Positions 1-11,215 are shown, counted from the stretch's first letter. The stretch: DNA of 64,000 nucleotides from CAZNNH01 sp964574335 (GCA_964574335.1 CAZNNH010000003.1:1-64000), one strand, 5' to 3'. The notes: generated by a model not told the origin, from the sequence alone. Translations and numbers: made by a program.

Positions 1-1172
1 CATGTCGGTGATCGGCGGGGCCGGCGAGGTCGGCTGCTTCCCCAGTCGCGAGAGCACCCGCGCCACCGCCGAGGCGACGTCTCCGCGACGGACCGTGGCC
101 CCCGGCTGGAAGGTGTGGTTCGGGTAGACGTCCATCACGCCCAGCGCCAGCACGTAGATGATCTGCTCGCGGGCCCACGAGCCCGAGATGTCCACCGCCA
201 CCGCCGGCTCACCGCCGGTGAGCCGCCGCAACGCCGTCACCTTCGCCGACAGAAGCGCCGCCAGGTCGGCGCGATTGATGCGGGCGGCCCCGGGGATCCG
301 TCGATAGGCCTCGGGCATCTGCGACAGCTCGAAGGCCCGACGGGCCTCCTCGGCCCGCGCCGCGACCTCGGCGTCCCCGGGGTGACGGGTCAGCAGCTCG
401 CGGAACGTGGCCAGGGCCCGCGCGTGCTCGCCTTGCTGAGAGAGAAGCCTCCCCAGCCGCAGCATCACCAGACGGTCGTGGGTGGCGTCCTGCTCGAGCA
501 GGGCCACCGCCCCCGGCGCATCCCCCTGGGCAACCAGCAGGTCGGCCAGCTCCACGCGCAGCGCGCCGAGCTCCGGCGCCGCCGAGAGCGCGCGACGATA
601 CTCCTGCTCGGCCAGCTCCAGGTTCCCCTCGGCCTGCGCCGAGCGCGCCGCTGCCACGCTCCGCTCGGTGACCCGCAGCTTGACCTCCGCCAGCCGCCGC
701 TGAACGCGGGCCTCCCGTGGGTCGACGGCAACCGCGCGCTTGAAGAGGTCGAGGGCCCGGTCCGGGTCGCCGGCCAGGTCGATCGCCTCGCCCGCGCCGA
801 CCAGTGCCGGGAAGTAGTCCGGTTGCCCCGAGAGCACGCCCTCGAAGCCCGCCCGCGCCTCGAGCAGACGACCGGCGCGGAGGCGGGCGTAGGCGAGGGC
901 CGTCTCCGCCGGCGGGCAGCCCGGGCGCCCCTTCAGCAGCCGGACGAGGCGCCGCTCCGCCGAGCCCACCTTGCCGGCCAGGATCTCGCGCCAGGCCTTC
1001 TGAATCTGCTGGCTCGTCTCGCGGCCCAGCTCCGCCGGCGGCCAGCTCGGGAAGACGTAGGTGTGCCCTGCGGGAAGCGTGGGTGCGCTGGGCCGAGCGC
1101 ACGCCAGAAGCGGCACCATGCTGGCCGCCACCAGCACCAGACGAGCGCGTGATGAGAGGGCGAGGTTCATCG
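1..1172 (-). CDS. TPR lipoprotein with C-terminal SLH domain (partial)
   Basis: Reads from an ATG at 1172 to the window edge without a stop, so the 3' end is missing (about 390 codons seen). A basic, then hydrophobic leader ends in a lipobox LLAC with Cys about residue 24, so an exported lipoprotein is likely. Residues ~70-310 are Ala/Leu/Glu-rich paired helices like TPR units (for example ALDLFKRAVAVDPREARVQ). Near residues 335-385 there is an S-layer-homology pattern (SGSWAREQIIYVLALGVMD, then YPNHTFQPGATVRRGDVAS). TPR plus SLH suggests an envelope scaffold; no enzymatic motif is seen. It lies 44 bp downstream of tsaC on the same strand. Function is inferred only from domains. Confidence 0.75.
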
Positions 1173-1216
1173 GGATCCGCCCGCGGCACTCCGCTGCCCT
1201 GCGGGCACCTGCGATT

Positions 1217-1873
1217 CTAGCAGCAGCCGCCTCGTCGGCCGGTCTCGAGCACCCGCGTCCACGGAACGGCGCCGGCCCGCACCAGCCGCGGCTCTCGCCC
1301 CCGGGCGTCGATCAGCGTCGAGACCAGTCGGCCGCCGACGCCGCCGTCGAGCGCCAGGGCCACCGCGTGTCCGACCGCCCTCACCGCATCGTCACAGGTC
1401 CGGGGCGCCGGCGCGCCGGCCCGGTTGGCCGAGGTGGAGATCAGCGGGCCCTGTTGGGCACAGAGCACGCGAACCAGCCGCACCGCCGGGACACGCACCG
1501 CCACCGACCCGAAGCCGGCCGTCACCTCGGCGGGGACGCCGCCAGCGGCGTCCACGATCAGGCTCAGCGGGCCAGGCCAGAAGTCCGCGGCCAGCCTCGC
1601 CGCCAGCGCCGTCCAGCCGGAGCTGAGGTCCGCCGCTTGCGCGACATCGGCGGCGACCACGGGGAGGGGCTTGCCCTCGTCGCGCCCCTTGGCCTCGCGC
1701 ACCCGCCGCCCCACGGAGGCGTCCAGCGCTCGGCCGCCGACCGCGTACAGGGTGTCGGTGGGATACACGATCAGCTCTCCGTCGGCCAGGGCCCGCCCCG
1801 CCCGGCTCAGGATCGAAGCCGCCGGAGACTCGAGGTCAACCTCCAGGATCTCGAGCCCTCCCTCTTCACGCAT
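1217..1873 (-). CDS. tsaC: L-threonylcarbamoyladenylate synthase (TsaC/Sua5/YrdC family)
   Basis: Makes threonylcarbamoyl-AMP from threonine, bicarbonate and ATP for the t6A37 modification of ANN-decoding tRNAs. About 218 residues, the size of a single YrdC domain without a Sua5 extension. Visible motifs are PTDTLYAVGG near the N terminus, the basic loop KGRDEGKPLPVV, the FWPGPLSLIV segment and STSAN, all typical of YrdC. I chose ATG 1873; a GTG at 1921 in the same frame would add 16 low-complexity residues. A CATAAT -10-like box (1883-1888, minus) lies 9 nt before ATG 1873 with no Shine-Dalgarno, so a near-leaderless mRNA is possible. Confidence 0.9.
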   Translation of the reverse strand: MREEGGLEILEVDLESPAASILSRAGRALADGELIVYPTDTLYAVGGRALDASVGRRVREAKGRDEGKPLPVVAADVAQAADLSSGWTALAARLAADFWPGPLSLIVDAAGGVPAEVTAGFGSVAVRVPAVRLVRVLCAQQGPLISTSANRAGAPAPRTCDDAVRAVGHAVALALDGGVGGRLVSTLIDARGREPRLVRAGAVPWTRVLETGRRGGCC

Positions 1874-1967
1874 CTGAGGCGCATTATGCGGTCTTTGGGG
1901 CCGCGTCCTCGCGGGCGGCACCTCGGAGAGGGCGCCGACGGCTGACGTGTCGGCGCAGCCCGACCGC

Positions 1968-3902
<1,935 letters not shown>

Positions 3903-3999
3903 TGCCTCGGACAACGCTCCCTCCCGGGTCGGTGTGGGCGCGCCGCGCCCTCGACCCTCACCTGCCCCCGTAAAGCCGCCTGTTCCGGAAGTGCTTCGA

Positions 4000-4740
4000 T
4001 TATGGTCGGTGGGAAGCGGCCTTGGCAATCCGCCCGGCCGCCCAGCGGATCTGACGCGCCATCCCGAGGAGGAGGGTCACCTCCCGCGGCGTGGGCCGGG
4101 CGCGGGCGAGGAGCCGCCTCAGCTCCGAAAGGATCCAGCCGGGTCGCTGAGGGTTCAGGTAGCCGATCCCGACCAGCCCCTGCTCGAGCGCCGAAAGCGC
4201 CCGCTCCAGGCTCTCGACGCTGGCCCGGGGCTCCGAGCCCTCGTCCGGTGCCGCCGCCTTTGACGACGCCAGCCAAAGCTCGTAAGCCAGGAGCAGGACG
4301 GCCTGGGCCAGGTTGAGCGACGGCTGCTCGACGTCGGTGGGGATGTGCACGGTCTCGTGGCAGAGGGCCAGCTCGTCGTTGCGCAGCCCCGAGGCCTCCG
4401 GTCCGAAGACCAGCACCAGCGCCCCCTGACCGGCGCGCCGCGCGGCCTCGGCGGCCAGACGCCGCGGGGTCCAGCAGCCCGCCACGGGACGGCCGCTCGT
4501 CCCCACCACGAAGGTGCCCGCCGCCAGCGCCTGCTCCAGGCGGTCCACCCGATGGGCCCCGTCGAGGACGTCCCAGGCCCCGTACGCCAGGGAGCGCGCC
4601 TCCGGCCGGGCGGTGAGGCCAGGCGGCGTCCCCACCAGCCACAGCCTCCGAAGCCCCATGTTCTTCATGGCCCGGCAGGCCGCCGCCACGTTGGCGGCAC
4701 GCGCCGGACGCACCAGCGCCACCTCGACTTCAGGGGTCAC
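4000..4740 (-). CDS. trmJ: SpoU-family RNA 2'-O-methyltransferase, TrmJ-like
   Basis: SPOUT-fold methylase of the TrmJ type, which methylates the 2'-OH of position 32 in tRNAs using SAM. 246 residues. The N-terminal half has the SpoU start VALVRPARAANVAAACRAMK with Asn and Arg conserved. The SAM knot is formed by VLVFGPEASGLRNDEL and the closing segment PSLNLAQAVLLLAYELW (about 110-160). The C-terminal helical tail resembles the TrmJ dimerisation extension. The start is GTG 4740, preceded by GAGGAGGG. It lies about 97 bp upstream of acs on the same strand. Substrate specificity is inferred from the family. Confidence 0.85.
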   Translation of the reverse strand: MTPEVEVALVRPARAANVAAACRAMKNMGLRRLWLVGTPPGLTARPEARSLAYGAWDVLDGAHRVDRLEQALAAGTFVVGTSGRPVAGCWTPRRLAAEAARRAGQGALVLVFGPEASGLRNDELALCHETVHIPTDVEQPSLNLAQAVLLLAYELWLASSKAAAPDEGSEPRASVESLERALSALEQGLVGIGYLNPQRPGWILSELRRLLARARPTPREVTLLLGMARQIRWAAGRIAKAASHRP

Positions 4741-4825
4741 GAGGCCCTCCTCACCGGTCGGCCCAAGGGGTTCGAGTTTACCAGGAGGAGGCAGAGGCGC
4801 CCCGGCCGCCTCGTCGGGTTCCAGC

Positions 4826-4831
4826 TATAAT
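4826..4831 (+). promoter_or_regulatory. -10 box for the transglutaminase/ABC/ispG operon
   Basis: A perfect TATAAT hexamer lies 23 nt before the GTG start at 4855. No good -35 hexamer is visible 16-18 nt upstream. A start near 4838 would give a leader of about 17 nt without a Shine-Dalgarno. Confidence 0.5.
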
Positions 4832-4854
4832 CACTTGGTGACCCGCCACATCCT

Positions 4855-6492
4855 GTGTCGGACGGCCGCTTGAGGATCCTGCGTCCCCTTCCGCCCAAGC
4901 TGACCCGCCCGCTCGGCCTTCTTGCCGTGGGGACCTGGGTCGTCCAGATGGGCGCGCTGCTGAACCACGCCTACCTCCAGGCAGCCCCGGTCACGTTGGC
5001 CGGCGACCTCTCCCGCTATGGCAAGACCGCCCACTGGAACGGCATCTACTACCGCGGCGAGAAGGTCGGATTCAGCGTCAGCCAGACCCTGCCCACCGAC
5101 GGTGGCTACGAGCTGCAGGAGGACGGCGAGCTCCAGCTCACCCTCATGGGGGCCACCACCGCCGCTCGTTTGCAGACCCGGGCCACCGTGGACCGGGCCT
5201 TCGCCCTGCGCACCTTCTCGTTCTCCCTCGATCCGGGCACCGGGCCCATCTCGGTCGACGGGACCCTCGACGGGCCGCGCCTGGACCTGACCATCCGCAC
5301 GCCCCACGGGACCCGCCAGGAGACCCGCGAGCTCGAGGAGACTCCGGCCCTGGCGCTCAACCTGGGGCGGCGGCTGGCGGCGGCCGGCCTCAAGACCGGC
5401 CAGAGGCTCGAGATGTCGCTGTTCGACCCCGCCACGCTCACAAACGCCCCGGTCACTGTCGACGTCGAGGCGCGCGAGATCGTTCGGGTGAGCGGCCTGC
5501 CGGTCCCGGCCTTCCGAATCCGATCCCGCTTCTTGGGGGTTATCTCCACCTCCTGGATCACCGACGTCGGTGAGGTGATCAAGGAAGAGAGCCCGATGGG
5601 CCTGGTGGTGCTCAAGGAATCCCGCGAGCAGGCCACGGCGCGCGCCATGTCCGCCGAGGCCAGCGCCGACCTGCTCCAGGTCGCCGCCATCGCCCCCCGG
5701 CTGTCGCGACCCATCGACGACCCGGCGGCGGTGGAGCGGCTGCGGATCCGGCTGTCCGGCTTCGACTTCCGCGCCCTCGGCACCGCCGATCTGCAGGGCG
5801 CCGGCCAGCGCCTGGAGGGCGACGTCCTGGAGGTCCGCTCCGCCGACACCCTGACACCCGGCCCGGCCGATCCCGACGCCGGCCGCTTCCTCGAGCCGGA
5901 GCCCTTCATCGAGAGCGACGCCCCGGAGATCCGCGCCGAGGCCGAGAAGGCCCTCGCCGGCGCCACCACGCCGGCGGAGCGGGCCGAGAGGCTGGTGCGC
6001 TACGTGAACGCCCTGATCGAGAAGAAGCCCACCGTCAGCCTCCCCTCCGCGCTGGAGGTGCTCCGCACCCGGGTCGGCGACTGCAACGAGCACACCGCCC
6101 TGTACGTGGCCATGGCGCGCGCCTCCGGGTTGCCGGCGCGGGTGGCCGTGGGTCTCGTCTTCCTGCGTGGCGCCTTCTACTACCACGCCTGGCCAGAGGT
6201 CTACGTGAAGCAGGCCGACGGCCGGGGGCTGTGGGAGAGCGTCGATCCGACCCTCAACCAGTATCCGGCCGACGCCACCCACGTTCGGCTGGCGCGCGGC
6301 GGGCTCGATCGCCAGACCACCATCCTGCCCCTGATCGGCAACGCCCAGATCGCGGTGCTCGACTTCGAGATGCGTCCGGGCTCCACCCCCATCCTGGTGG
6401 GTCAGGCGGCAGCGCAGTCGCGGCCCTTCGAGATCGACCTTCCCCACCGCGAGGGGAGCACCCGCGGCTGCTGGTCCCGGCCCGGCCACTAG
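4855..6492 (+). CDS. transglutaminase-like protein, membrane-anchored
   Basis: 545 residues. An N-terminal hydrophobic stretch (about 18-45) follows a basic segment and probably acts as signal or anchor, placing the bulk outside the cytoplasm. Residues ~50-340 are beta-rich with no motif I recognise. The C-terminal domain is transglutaminase-like with a complete triad: Cys410 in GDCNEHTALYVAM, His444 in FYYHAWPEVYV and Asp464 in SVDPTLNQ. The family includes proteases and amide-bond enzymes, so substrate cannot be told. The start is GTG 4855, with no Shine-Dalgarno. The gene ends 6 bp before the ABC ATPase, so the two are probably co-transcribed and may share an envelope role. Confidence 0.8.
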   Translation: MSDGRLRILRPLPPKLTRPLGLLAVGTWVVQMGALLNHAYLQAAPVTLAGDLSRYGKTAHWNGIYYRGEKVGFSVSQTLPTDGGYELQEDGELQLTLMGATTAARLQTRATVDRAFALRTFSFSLDPGTGPISVDGTLDGPRLDLTIRTPHGTRQETRELEETPALALNLGRRLAAAGLKTGQRLEMSLFDPATLTNAPVTVDVEAREIVRVSGLPVPAFRIRSRFLGVISTSWITDVGEVIKEESPMGLVVLKESREQATARAMSAEASADLLQVAAIAPRLSRPIDDPAAVERLRIRLSGFDFRALGTADLQGAGQRLEGDVLEVRSADTLTPGPADPDAGRFLEPEPFIESDAPEIRAEAEKALAGATTPAERAERLVRYVNALIEKKPTVSLPSALEVLRTRVGDCNEHTALYVAMARASGLPARVAVGLVFLRGAFYYHAWPEVYVKQADGRGLWESVDPTLNQYPADATHVRLARGGLDRQTTILPLIGNAQIAVLDFEMRPGSTPILVGQAAAQSRPFEIDLPHREGSTRGCWSRPGH

Positions 6493-6498
6493 CGCGAG

Positions 6499-7251
6499 AT
6501 GATCCGGGTTCGCGGGCTGGTCAAGCAGTACGGCAGGTTCACCGCCGTCGACAACGTCTCTCTCGAGGTCGGAGCCGGGGAGATCCACGGGTTCCTCGGC
6601 CCGAACGGGGCCGGCAAGACCACCACCATCCGGGTGCTGGCCGGGCTGCTGCGGCCCACCAGCGGCAGCGTCGAGATCGCCGGCCACGACCTGGAGCGCG
6701 AGCCGGAGCTGGCCAAGGCCGCGCTCGGCTTCATCCCCGACCGCCCCTTCATCTACGAGAAGCTCACCGCCGCCGAGTTCCTACGCTTCCATGGCGGCCT
6801 CTACGGCATGGACGCCGATGGGATCGGGCCACGGATGGCAGAGGTGCTGGAGCTGTTCGAGCTCAGCCGCTGGCAGCACGAGCTGGTGGAGAGCTTCTCT
6901 CACGGCATGAAGCAGCGGCTGGTGATGTGCGCCGCGTTCCTGCACCGACCGCAGGCGGTGGTGGTGGACGAGCCGATGGTGGGCCTGGATCCCCGCGGCG
7001 CGCGTCTCATCAAGCAGGTGTTTCGATCCATGAGCCGGCGGGGGGTGGCGATCTTGATGAGTACCCACACCCTGGAGGTGGCGCAGGAGATGTGCGATCG
7101 GATCAGCATCATCCAGGGGGGACGGATCATCGCCCGGGGCACGGTGGACGAGCTTCGGCAGATGGCGGGCAGCCCGGACCAGCAGCTCACGCCGGTGTTC
7201 CTGAAGCTCACCGGCGGGGGGGGCTTCCAGGAGATCGCCGAGGACTTCTGA
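6499..7251 (+). CDS. ABC transporter ATP-binding protein (exporter type)
   Basis: 250-residue ATPase of the ABC-2/CcmA-like class that powers the membrane protein encoded next. It has Walker A GPNGAGKTTT (34-43), the signature FSHGMKQR (133-140), Walker B VVVDEP followed by a D-loop GLD (154-163) and the switch His in MSTHT (about 190). The Q-loop region reads FIPDRPFIYEKLT, where Asp replaces the usual Gln, as in several ABC-2 exporters. It starts 6 bp after the transglutaminase stop and its stop is 1 bp before the permease ATG, so translation is probably coupled. The exported substrate is unknown. Confidence 0.9.
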   Translation: MIRVRGLVKQYGRFTAVDNVSLEVGAGEIHGFLGPNGAGKTTTIRVLAGLLRPTSGSVEIAGHDLEREPELAKAALGFIPDRPFIYEKLTAAEFLRFHGGLYGMDADGIGPRMAEVLELFELSRWQHELVESFSHGMKQRLVMCAAFLHRPQAVVVDEPMVGLDPRGARLIKQVFRSMSRRGVAILMSTHTLEVAQEMCDRISIIQGGRIIARGTVDELRQMAGSPDQQLTPVFLKLTGGGGFQEIAEDF

Positions 7252-7252
7252 G

Positions 7253-8980
7253 ATGGTCTTCTCGTTCCCAGCCAGGCCCGGCGGCCGGGTGATGCCCTTC
7301 GCCTTCCCCTACCTGCTGGCCCCGGCCGCGCTGGCCACCGCCAACCGCGCCCGGCGCCGGCAGAAGGGCGACGTGCTGCGACTGCTGCTGTTCAGCGCCG
7401 TCGCCCTGGTGGTGACGGCCGGGATCTTCGGGGTGGTCTTCTGGCTGACCTGGCAGCTCCTCGACTACGAGGAGCTCGGCGACTACCTGATCCGGCTGGG
7501 TCTCTCCTGGCTGTTCCTGACCTTCCTCTCCTTCCTGTCCTTCAGCGCGGTGGTGACCTCGCTGTCGACGTTCTTCCTCTCCGACGACCTGATGCTGCTG
7601 CTGGCGGCGCCGATCCCGCGCCACCGGCTCTTCTACTCCCGCTTCGTCAGGACCGCGGGCCAGGCCTCCTGGATGGTGGTCATCTTCATGGGACCGATCC
7701 TGCTGGCGGTGGGGCTGGCGCGCTGCGCCGGCGTGGGGTACTACCTCACCGCCATCTCCACACTGGTCCCCTTCGTCCTGATCCCGGTGGCCCTCGGCTC
7801 GCTCGCCACGCTGTTGCTCGTGAACACCTTCCCGGCGCGGAGGGCGCGGGACCTGCTGATGCTGATGGGGCTCCTGTTCGCCGGCGCCGTGGTGATGATG
7901 CTGCGCTTCCTCCGGCCCGAGCGTCTGCTGTCCGTCCAGTCGATGCCCGACGTCACCGCCTTCTTCGCCACGCTGCAGTCGCCGATCACGCCGCTGCTGC
8001 CTTCCTTCTGGGCCGGCGAGGCGCTGTTCGCCGGCCTCGTCGGCGGCTTCGACGGCCTCCACTTCGGGGCCCTCTGGACCACCGCGCTGGCCTTCACGGT
8101 GATCACCCGGGCGGCCTTCGACCGCTACTACTTCGGCGGCTTCAGCAAGGCCCAGGAAGCCCGCAAGGCCCGCTTCAGCCGACTCCGCTTCCTGGAGCGG
8201 CTGCTCGGTCGGGCCCCGCTCGGCCCGGCGGCGCGGAGTCTCCTGGTCAAGGACCTCAAGGTCTTCCTGCGCGACACCACCCAGTGGTCGCAGCTCCTGC
8301 TGCTGCTGGCGTTGGTGCTCGTCTACCTCTACAACTTCCAGGTGCTGGACCTCGAGAGGATCCCCTACCTCAGCCGCTTCGTGAAGAACCTCTACGCCTT
8401 CGTCAACCTGGCCATGGCGGCCTTCGTGCTCTCGGCGGTGGCCGTCCGCTTCGTCTTCCCCGCCGTCTCCGCCGAGGGACCCGCGTTCTGGGTGGTGCGA
8501 AGCGCCCCGATCCGGATGCGCTCCTTCCTGTGGTCGAAGTTCTGGACCGGGCTGCTGCCGATCCTGCTGCTGGCCGAGGTCCTCACCGTCGCCGCCAACC
8601 GGCTTCTCGGGGTACCCGTCTTCCTCCAGGTCCTGGGGGCGGTGGCGATATTCTTCTGGACCTTCGCCATCGTGGGGCTGGCGGCGGGGATGGGCGCCCA
8701 GCAACCTCGCTTCAACGCCGAGAACCTGACCCAGGTGGCCGGCTCCTACGGCGGGGTCTCCTTCATGGTGCTGGCCGTGCTCTTCATCCTGGTGGAGGTG
8801 GGCCTGCTGGTCTGGCCCTCCTCCGTGTTCCTCTGGTACCAGTACCGGGAGCTGGCGATTCCGGGCTCCCGCCAGGTGCTGATGGGGATCTGCTTCGCCA
8901 TCGCCCTCGGTCTCAGCCTGGTCACCTTCTGGATGCCGATGCGACGCGGCGTACGCGCCCTCGAGGAGCTCGGCCAGTGA
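7253..8980 (+). CDS. ABC exporter membrane subunit (ABC-2 type)
   Basis: 575-residue polytopic membrane protein with about 12 hydrophobic segments in two halves (roughly 45-300 and 340-560). It is consistent with the large putative ABC-exporter permease families rather than the six-helix ABC-2 type. The central loop (about 300-340) is basic and Arg-rich (ARKARFSRLRFLERLLGR), as expected for a cytoplasmic linker contacting the ATPase. The start ATG 7253 directly follows the ATPase stop; an internal ATG at 7292 is possible. The transglutaminase and ABC pair resemble an envelope maturation or export unit, but no substrate can be assigned. Confidence 0.8.
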   Translation: MVFSFPARPGGRVMPFAFPYLLAPAALATANRARRRQKGDVLRLLLFSAVALVVTAGIFGVVFWLTWQLLDYEELGDYLIRLGLSWLFLTFLSFLSFSAVVTSLSTFFLSDDLMLLLAAPIPRHRLFYSRFVRTAGQASWMVVIFMGPILLAVGLARCAGVGYYLTAISTLVPFVLIPVALGSLATLLLVNTFPARRARDLLMLMGLLFAGAVVMMLRFLRPERLLSVQSMPDVTAFFATLQSPITPLLPSFWAGEALFAGLVGGFDGLHFGALWTTALAFTVITRAAFDRYYFGGFSKAQEARKARFSRLRFLERLLGRAPLGPAARSLLVKDLKVFLRDTTQWSQLLLLLALVLVYLYNFQVLDLERIPYLSRFVKNLYAFVNLAMAAFVLSAVAVRFVFPAVSAEGPAFWVVRSAPIRMRSFLWSKFWTGLLPILLLAEVLTVAANRLLGVPVFLQVLGAVAIFFWTFAIVGLAAGMGAQQPRFNAENLTQVAGSYGGVSFMVLAVLFILVEVGLLVWPSSVFLWYQYRELAIPGSRQVLMGICFAIALGLSLVTFWMPMRRGVRALEELGQ

Positions 8981-8999
8981 CCAAGCCGCGAGAAGACCG

Positions 9000-10157
9000 A
9001 TGACCGACCGCACCCGGCCCACCCGAGAGCTGCGGATCGGCAGCGCCCGGCTCGGCGGCCGCCACCCGGTCCTGGTCCAGAGCATGTGCGCCACAAGGAC
9101 CCAGGACATCGACCAGACCGTGGCCCAGGCCGAGGCGATCCGCGAAGCCGGCGGCGGGCTGGTCCGCCTGGCGGTCGACAGCCAGAAGGACGTCGAGGCG
9201 CTCGTCGAGATCCGCCGGCAAACCCGCGCCAACCTGGTGGTGGACCTCCAGGAGAGCTATCGGCTCGCGGAGCAGGTGGCGCCTCAGGTGGACAAGATCC
9301 GCTACAACCCCGGCCACCTCCACCACCACGAGAGGCGAAAGCCCGTCGCCGACAAGGTGCGCTTCCTGGTGGGGGTGGCCCGCACCTTCGGCATCGCCAT
9401 CCGGATCGGCGTCAACTGCGGCAGCGTCGACCCGGAGCTCAAGGCGCGTCTTCCGGACGACGACGTCCAGGCGATGGTCGCCTCCGCCCTGCAGCACTGC
9501 CGGATGCTCGACGACCTCGGCTTCGACCAGTACCTGGTGAGCCTGAAGGACTCGCACCCGATCAAGGTGATCGAGGCCAACAGCCGCTTCGCGGCGGCGC
9601 GCCCCGACGTACCCCTCCACCTGGGGGTGACCGAGGCCGGCCTCCCGCCGGACGGCATCGTCAAGACCCGGGTGGCCTTCGAGCAGCTCCTGTCGCGGGG
9701 GATCGGGGACACCATCCGCGTCAGCCTGACCCTTCCCAACCCGCGCAAGCACGAGGAGATCCTGGTGGGTCAGCAGATCCTCGACGACGTCGCCGCCGGC
9801 CGCTTCCGCTCGGTGCCGAGCTTCGACGACGACCGGCTCAACGTGATCTCCTGCCCGTCGTGCTCCCGGGTCGAGAACGGGCGTTTCGTCGAGCTCGCCT
9901 CGGCGGTCAAGCAGCTCACCGAGTACGCCCAGGCCCACGCCCTGACCATCGCCGTGATGGGGTGCCGGGTCAACGGCCCTGGCGAGACGGACGATGCCGA
10001 CCTCGGGCTCTGGTGCGGCCCCACCCGCGTCAACCTGAAGCGCGGGCCGCACAGCGTGGGCGCCTACACCTACGACGAGATCCTGGATCGGTTGAAGCAG
10101 GAGCTGGACGCCCTGCTCGCGGAGCGGGGCGTCACCGACCTCCGGTCCCGCGGCTGA
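9000..10157 (+). CDS. ispG: 4-hydroxy-3-methylbut-2-enyl diphosphate synthase (IspG/GcpE)
   Basis: Reductively opens MEcPP to HMBPP in the MEP isoprenoid pathway. 385 residues: a TIM-barrel half (about 1-270) and a C-terminal 4Fe-4S domain. The cluster ligands are visible: Cys285 and Cys288 in ISCPSCSR, Cys322 and Glu329 in MGCRVNGPGE. The length fits the short bacterial form without the plant/Chlamydia insertion. It starts 19 bp after the permease stop, so isoprenoid synthesis shares a transcript with the transglutaminase/ABC genes. It ends convergently with gmd, 19 bp apart. Confidence 0.95.
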   Translation: MTDRTRPTRELRIGSARLGGRHPVLVQSMCATRTQDIDQTVAQAEAIREAGGGLVRLAVDSQKDVEALVEIRRQTRANLVVDLQESYRLAEQVAPQVDKIRYNPGHLHHHERRKPVADKVRFLVGVARTFGIAIRIGVNCGSVDPELKARLPDDDVQAMVASALQHCRMLDDLGFDQYLVSLKDSHPIKVIEANSRFAAARPDVPLHLGVTEAGLPPDGIVKTRVAFEQLLSRGIGDTIRVSLTLPNPRKHEEILVGQQILDDVAAGRFRSVPSFDDDRLNVISCPSCSRVENGRFVELASAVKQLTEYAQAHALTIAVMGCRVNGPGETDDADLGLWCGPTRVNLKRGPHSVGAYTYDEILDRLKQELDALLAERGVTDLRSRG

Positions 10158-10165
10158 AGCCGCGG
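10148..10165 (+). terminator. GC-rich hairpin across the ispG stop codon
   Basis: CCGCGGC and GCCGCGG form a perfect 7-bp stem with loop TGAA, and the TGA of that loop is the ispG stop codon. No T-run follows on either strand, so it is not a canonical intrinsic terminator. It sits in the short convergent gap between ispG and gmd and may stop or pause transcription from both sides. Confidence 0.35.
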
Positions 10166-10176
10166 CCCGACCCAGC

Positions 10177-11157
10177 TCAGGGCCGGCTCGGCGGACGGCT
10201 CTTCAGGGCCTCCAGGTCGGCATCCACCATCAGCCGGACCAGCTCGCTGAAGGTGACCCGGGGCCGCCAGCCGAGGACCTCGCGGGACTTCTTGGGGTCG
10301 CCCAGCAGCAGGTCGACCTCGGAGGGGCGGAAGTACTTGGGGTCCACCACCACGTGCTTCTGCCAGTCGAGGCCCACGTGGGTGAAGGCCTCCTCCAGGA
10401 ACTCCCGCACCGAGTGGGTCTCACCGGTGGCCACCACGTAGTCGTCGGCCTTGGGCTGCTGGAGCATCAGCCACATCGCCTCCACGTAGTCGCGGGCGTA
10501 GCCCCAGTCGCGCTTGGCGTCGAGGTTGCCGAGCCGCAGCTCCCGAGCCCGCCCCAGCTTGATGGCGGCGATACCCATGGTGATCTTGCGGGTCACGAAG
10601 TTCTCGCCCCGTCGCGGCGACTCGTGGTTGAAGAGAATCCCGTTGGACACGTGCAGGCCGTAGCCTTCGCGGTAGTTGACGGCCAGCCAGTGCCCGAAAA
10701 CCTTGGCCGCCGCATACGGCGAGCGGGGATGGAACGGGGTCCGCTCCGTCTGCGGCGTCTCCTGCACCAGGCCGAACATCTCGGAGCTGCCGGCCTGGTA
10801 GACCCGGGTCGGCAGGTCCAGCTCACGGACCGCGTCGAGCAGGCGCAGCACACCGAGGCCGGTCACGTTGGCGGTGTACTCGGGCATCTCGAACGAAACC
10901 TTGACGTGGCTCTGCGAGGCCAGGTTGTAGATCTCGTCCGGCCCCACCAGCTCGATGGTGCGCATCAGGCTGTTCTGGTCCACCAGGTCGCCGTACAGCA
11001 CCAGCCGATCGCGGACGTGGTCGATTCGCCAGGTGTTGAAGGAGCTGCTGCGGCGCACCAGGCCGTGGACCTCGTAGCCCTTCTCGAGCAGCAGCTCGGC
11101 CAGGTAGCTGCCGTCCTGGCCGGTGATCCCGGTAACGAGCGCTTTCTTGGATGACAC
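10177..11157 (-). CDS. gmd: GDP-mannose 4,6-dehydratase
   Basis: Converts GDP-mannose to GDP-4-keto-6-deoxy-mannose, precursor of fucose, rhamnose-D and related sugars for surface glycans. 326 residues, extended SDR fold. The NADP-binding motif is GITGQDG (10-16), the catalytic Tyr148 and Lys152 are in SPYAAAKVFGHW, and GSSEMFG and NHESPRRGENFVTRK are hallmark Gmd segments. The start is GTG 11157, 4 nt after GGAGG. A good promoter lies upstream. The usual partner (fcl/GDP-fucose synthase or rmd) is not adjacent, so the final sugar is unknown. Confidence 0.95.
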   Translation of the reverse strand: MSSKKALVTGITGQDGSYLAELLLEKGYEVHGLVRRSSSFNTWRIDHVRDRLVLYGDLVDQNSLMRTIELVGPDEIYNLASQSHVKVSFEMPEYTANVTGLGVLRLLDAVRELDLPTRVYQAGSSEMFGLVQETPQTERTPFHPRSPYAAAKVFGHWLAVNYREGYGLHVSNGILFNHESPRRGENFVTRKITMGIAAIKLGRARELRLGNLDAKRDWGYARDYVEAMWLMLQQPKADDYVVATGETHSVREFLEEAFTHVGLDWQKHVVVDPKYFRPSEVDLLLGDPKKSREVLGWRPRVTFSELVRLMVDADLEALKSRPPSRP

Positions 11158-11186
11158 GTGACCTCCGCGGCGAAGCAGAACGCGCG

Positions 11187-11215
11187 ACTCTACCCCGCCG
11201 ACCGGAGTGGGTCAA
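11187..11215 (-). promoter_or_regulatory. sigma70-type promoter of gmd
   Basis: On the minus strand TTGACC (11215-11210), 17-nt spacer, TAGAGT (11192-11187). Transcription would start near 11180, giving a leader of about 23 nt ahead of gmd. Confidence 0.65.

Noticed and set aside
7208..9232. 674-codon minus-strand open frame
   Set aside because: Antisense to the ABC permease and ispG, with a Glu/Gln/His/Arg composition typical of GC-rich shadows.
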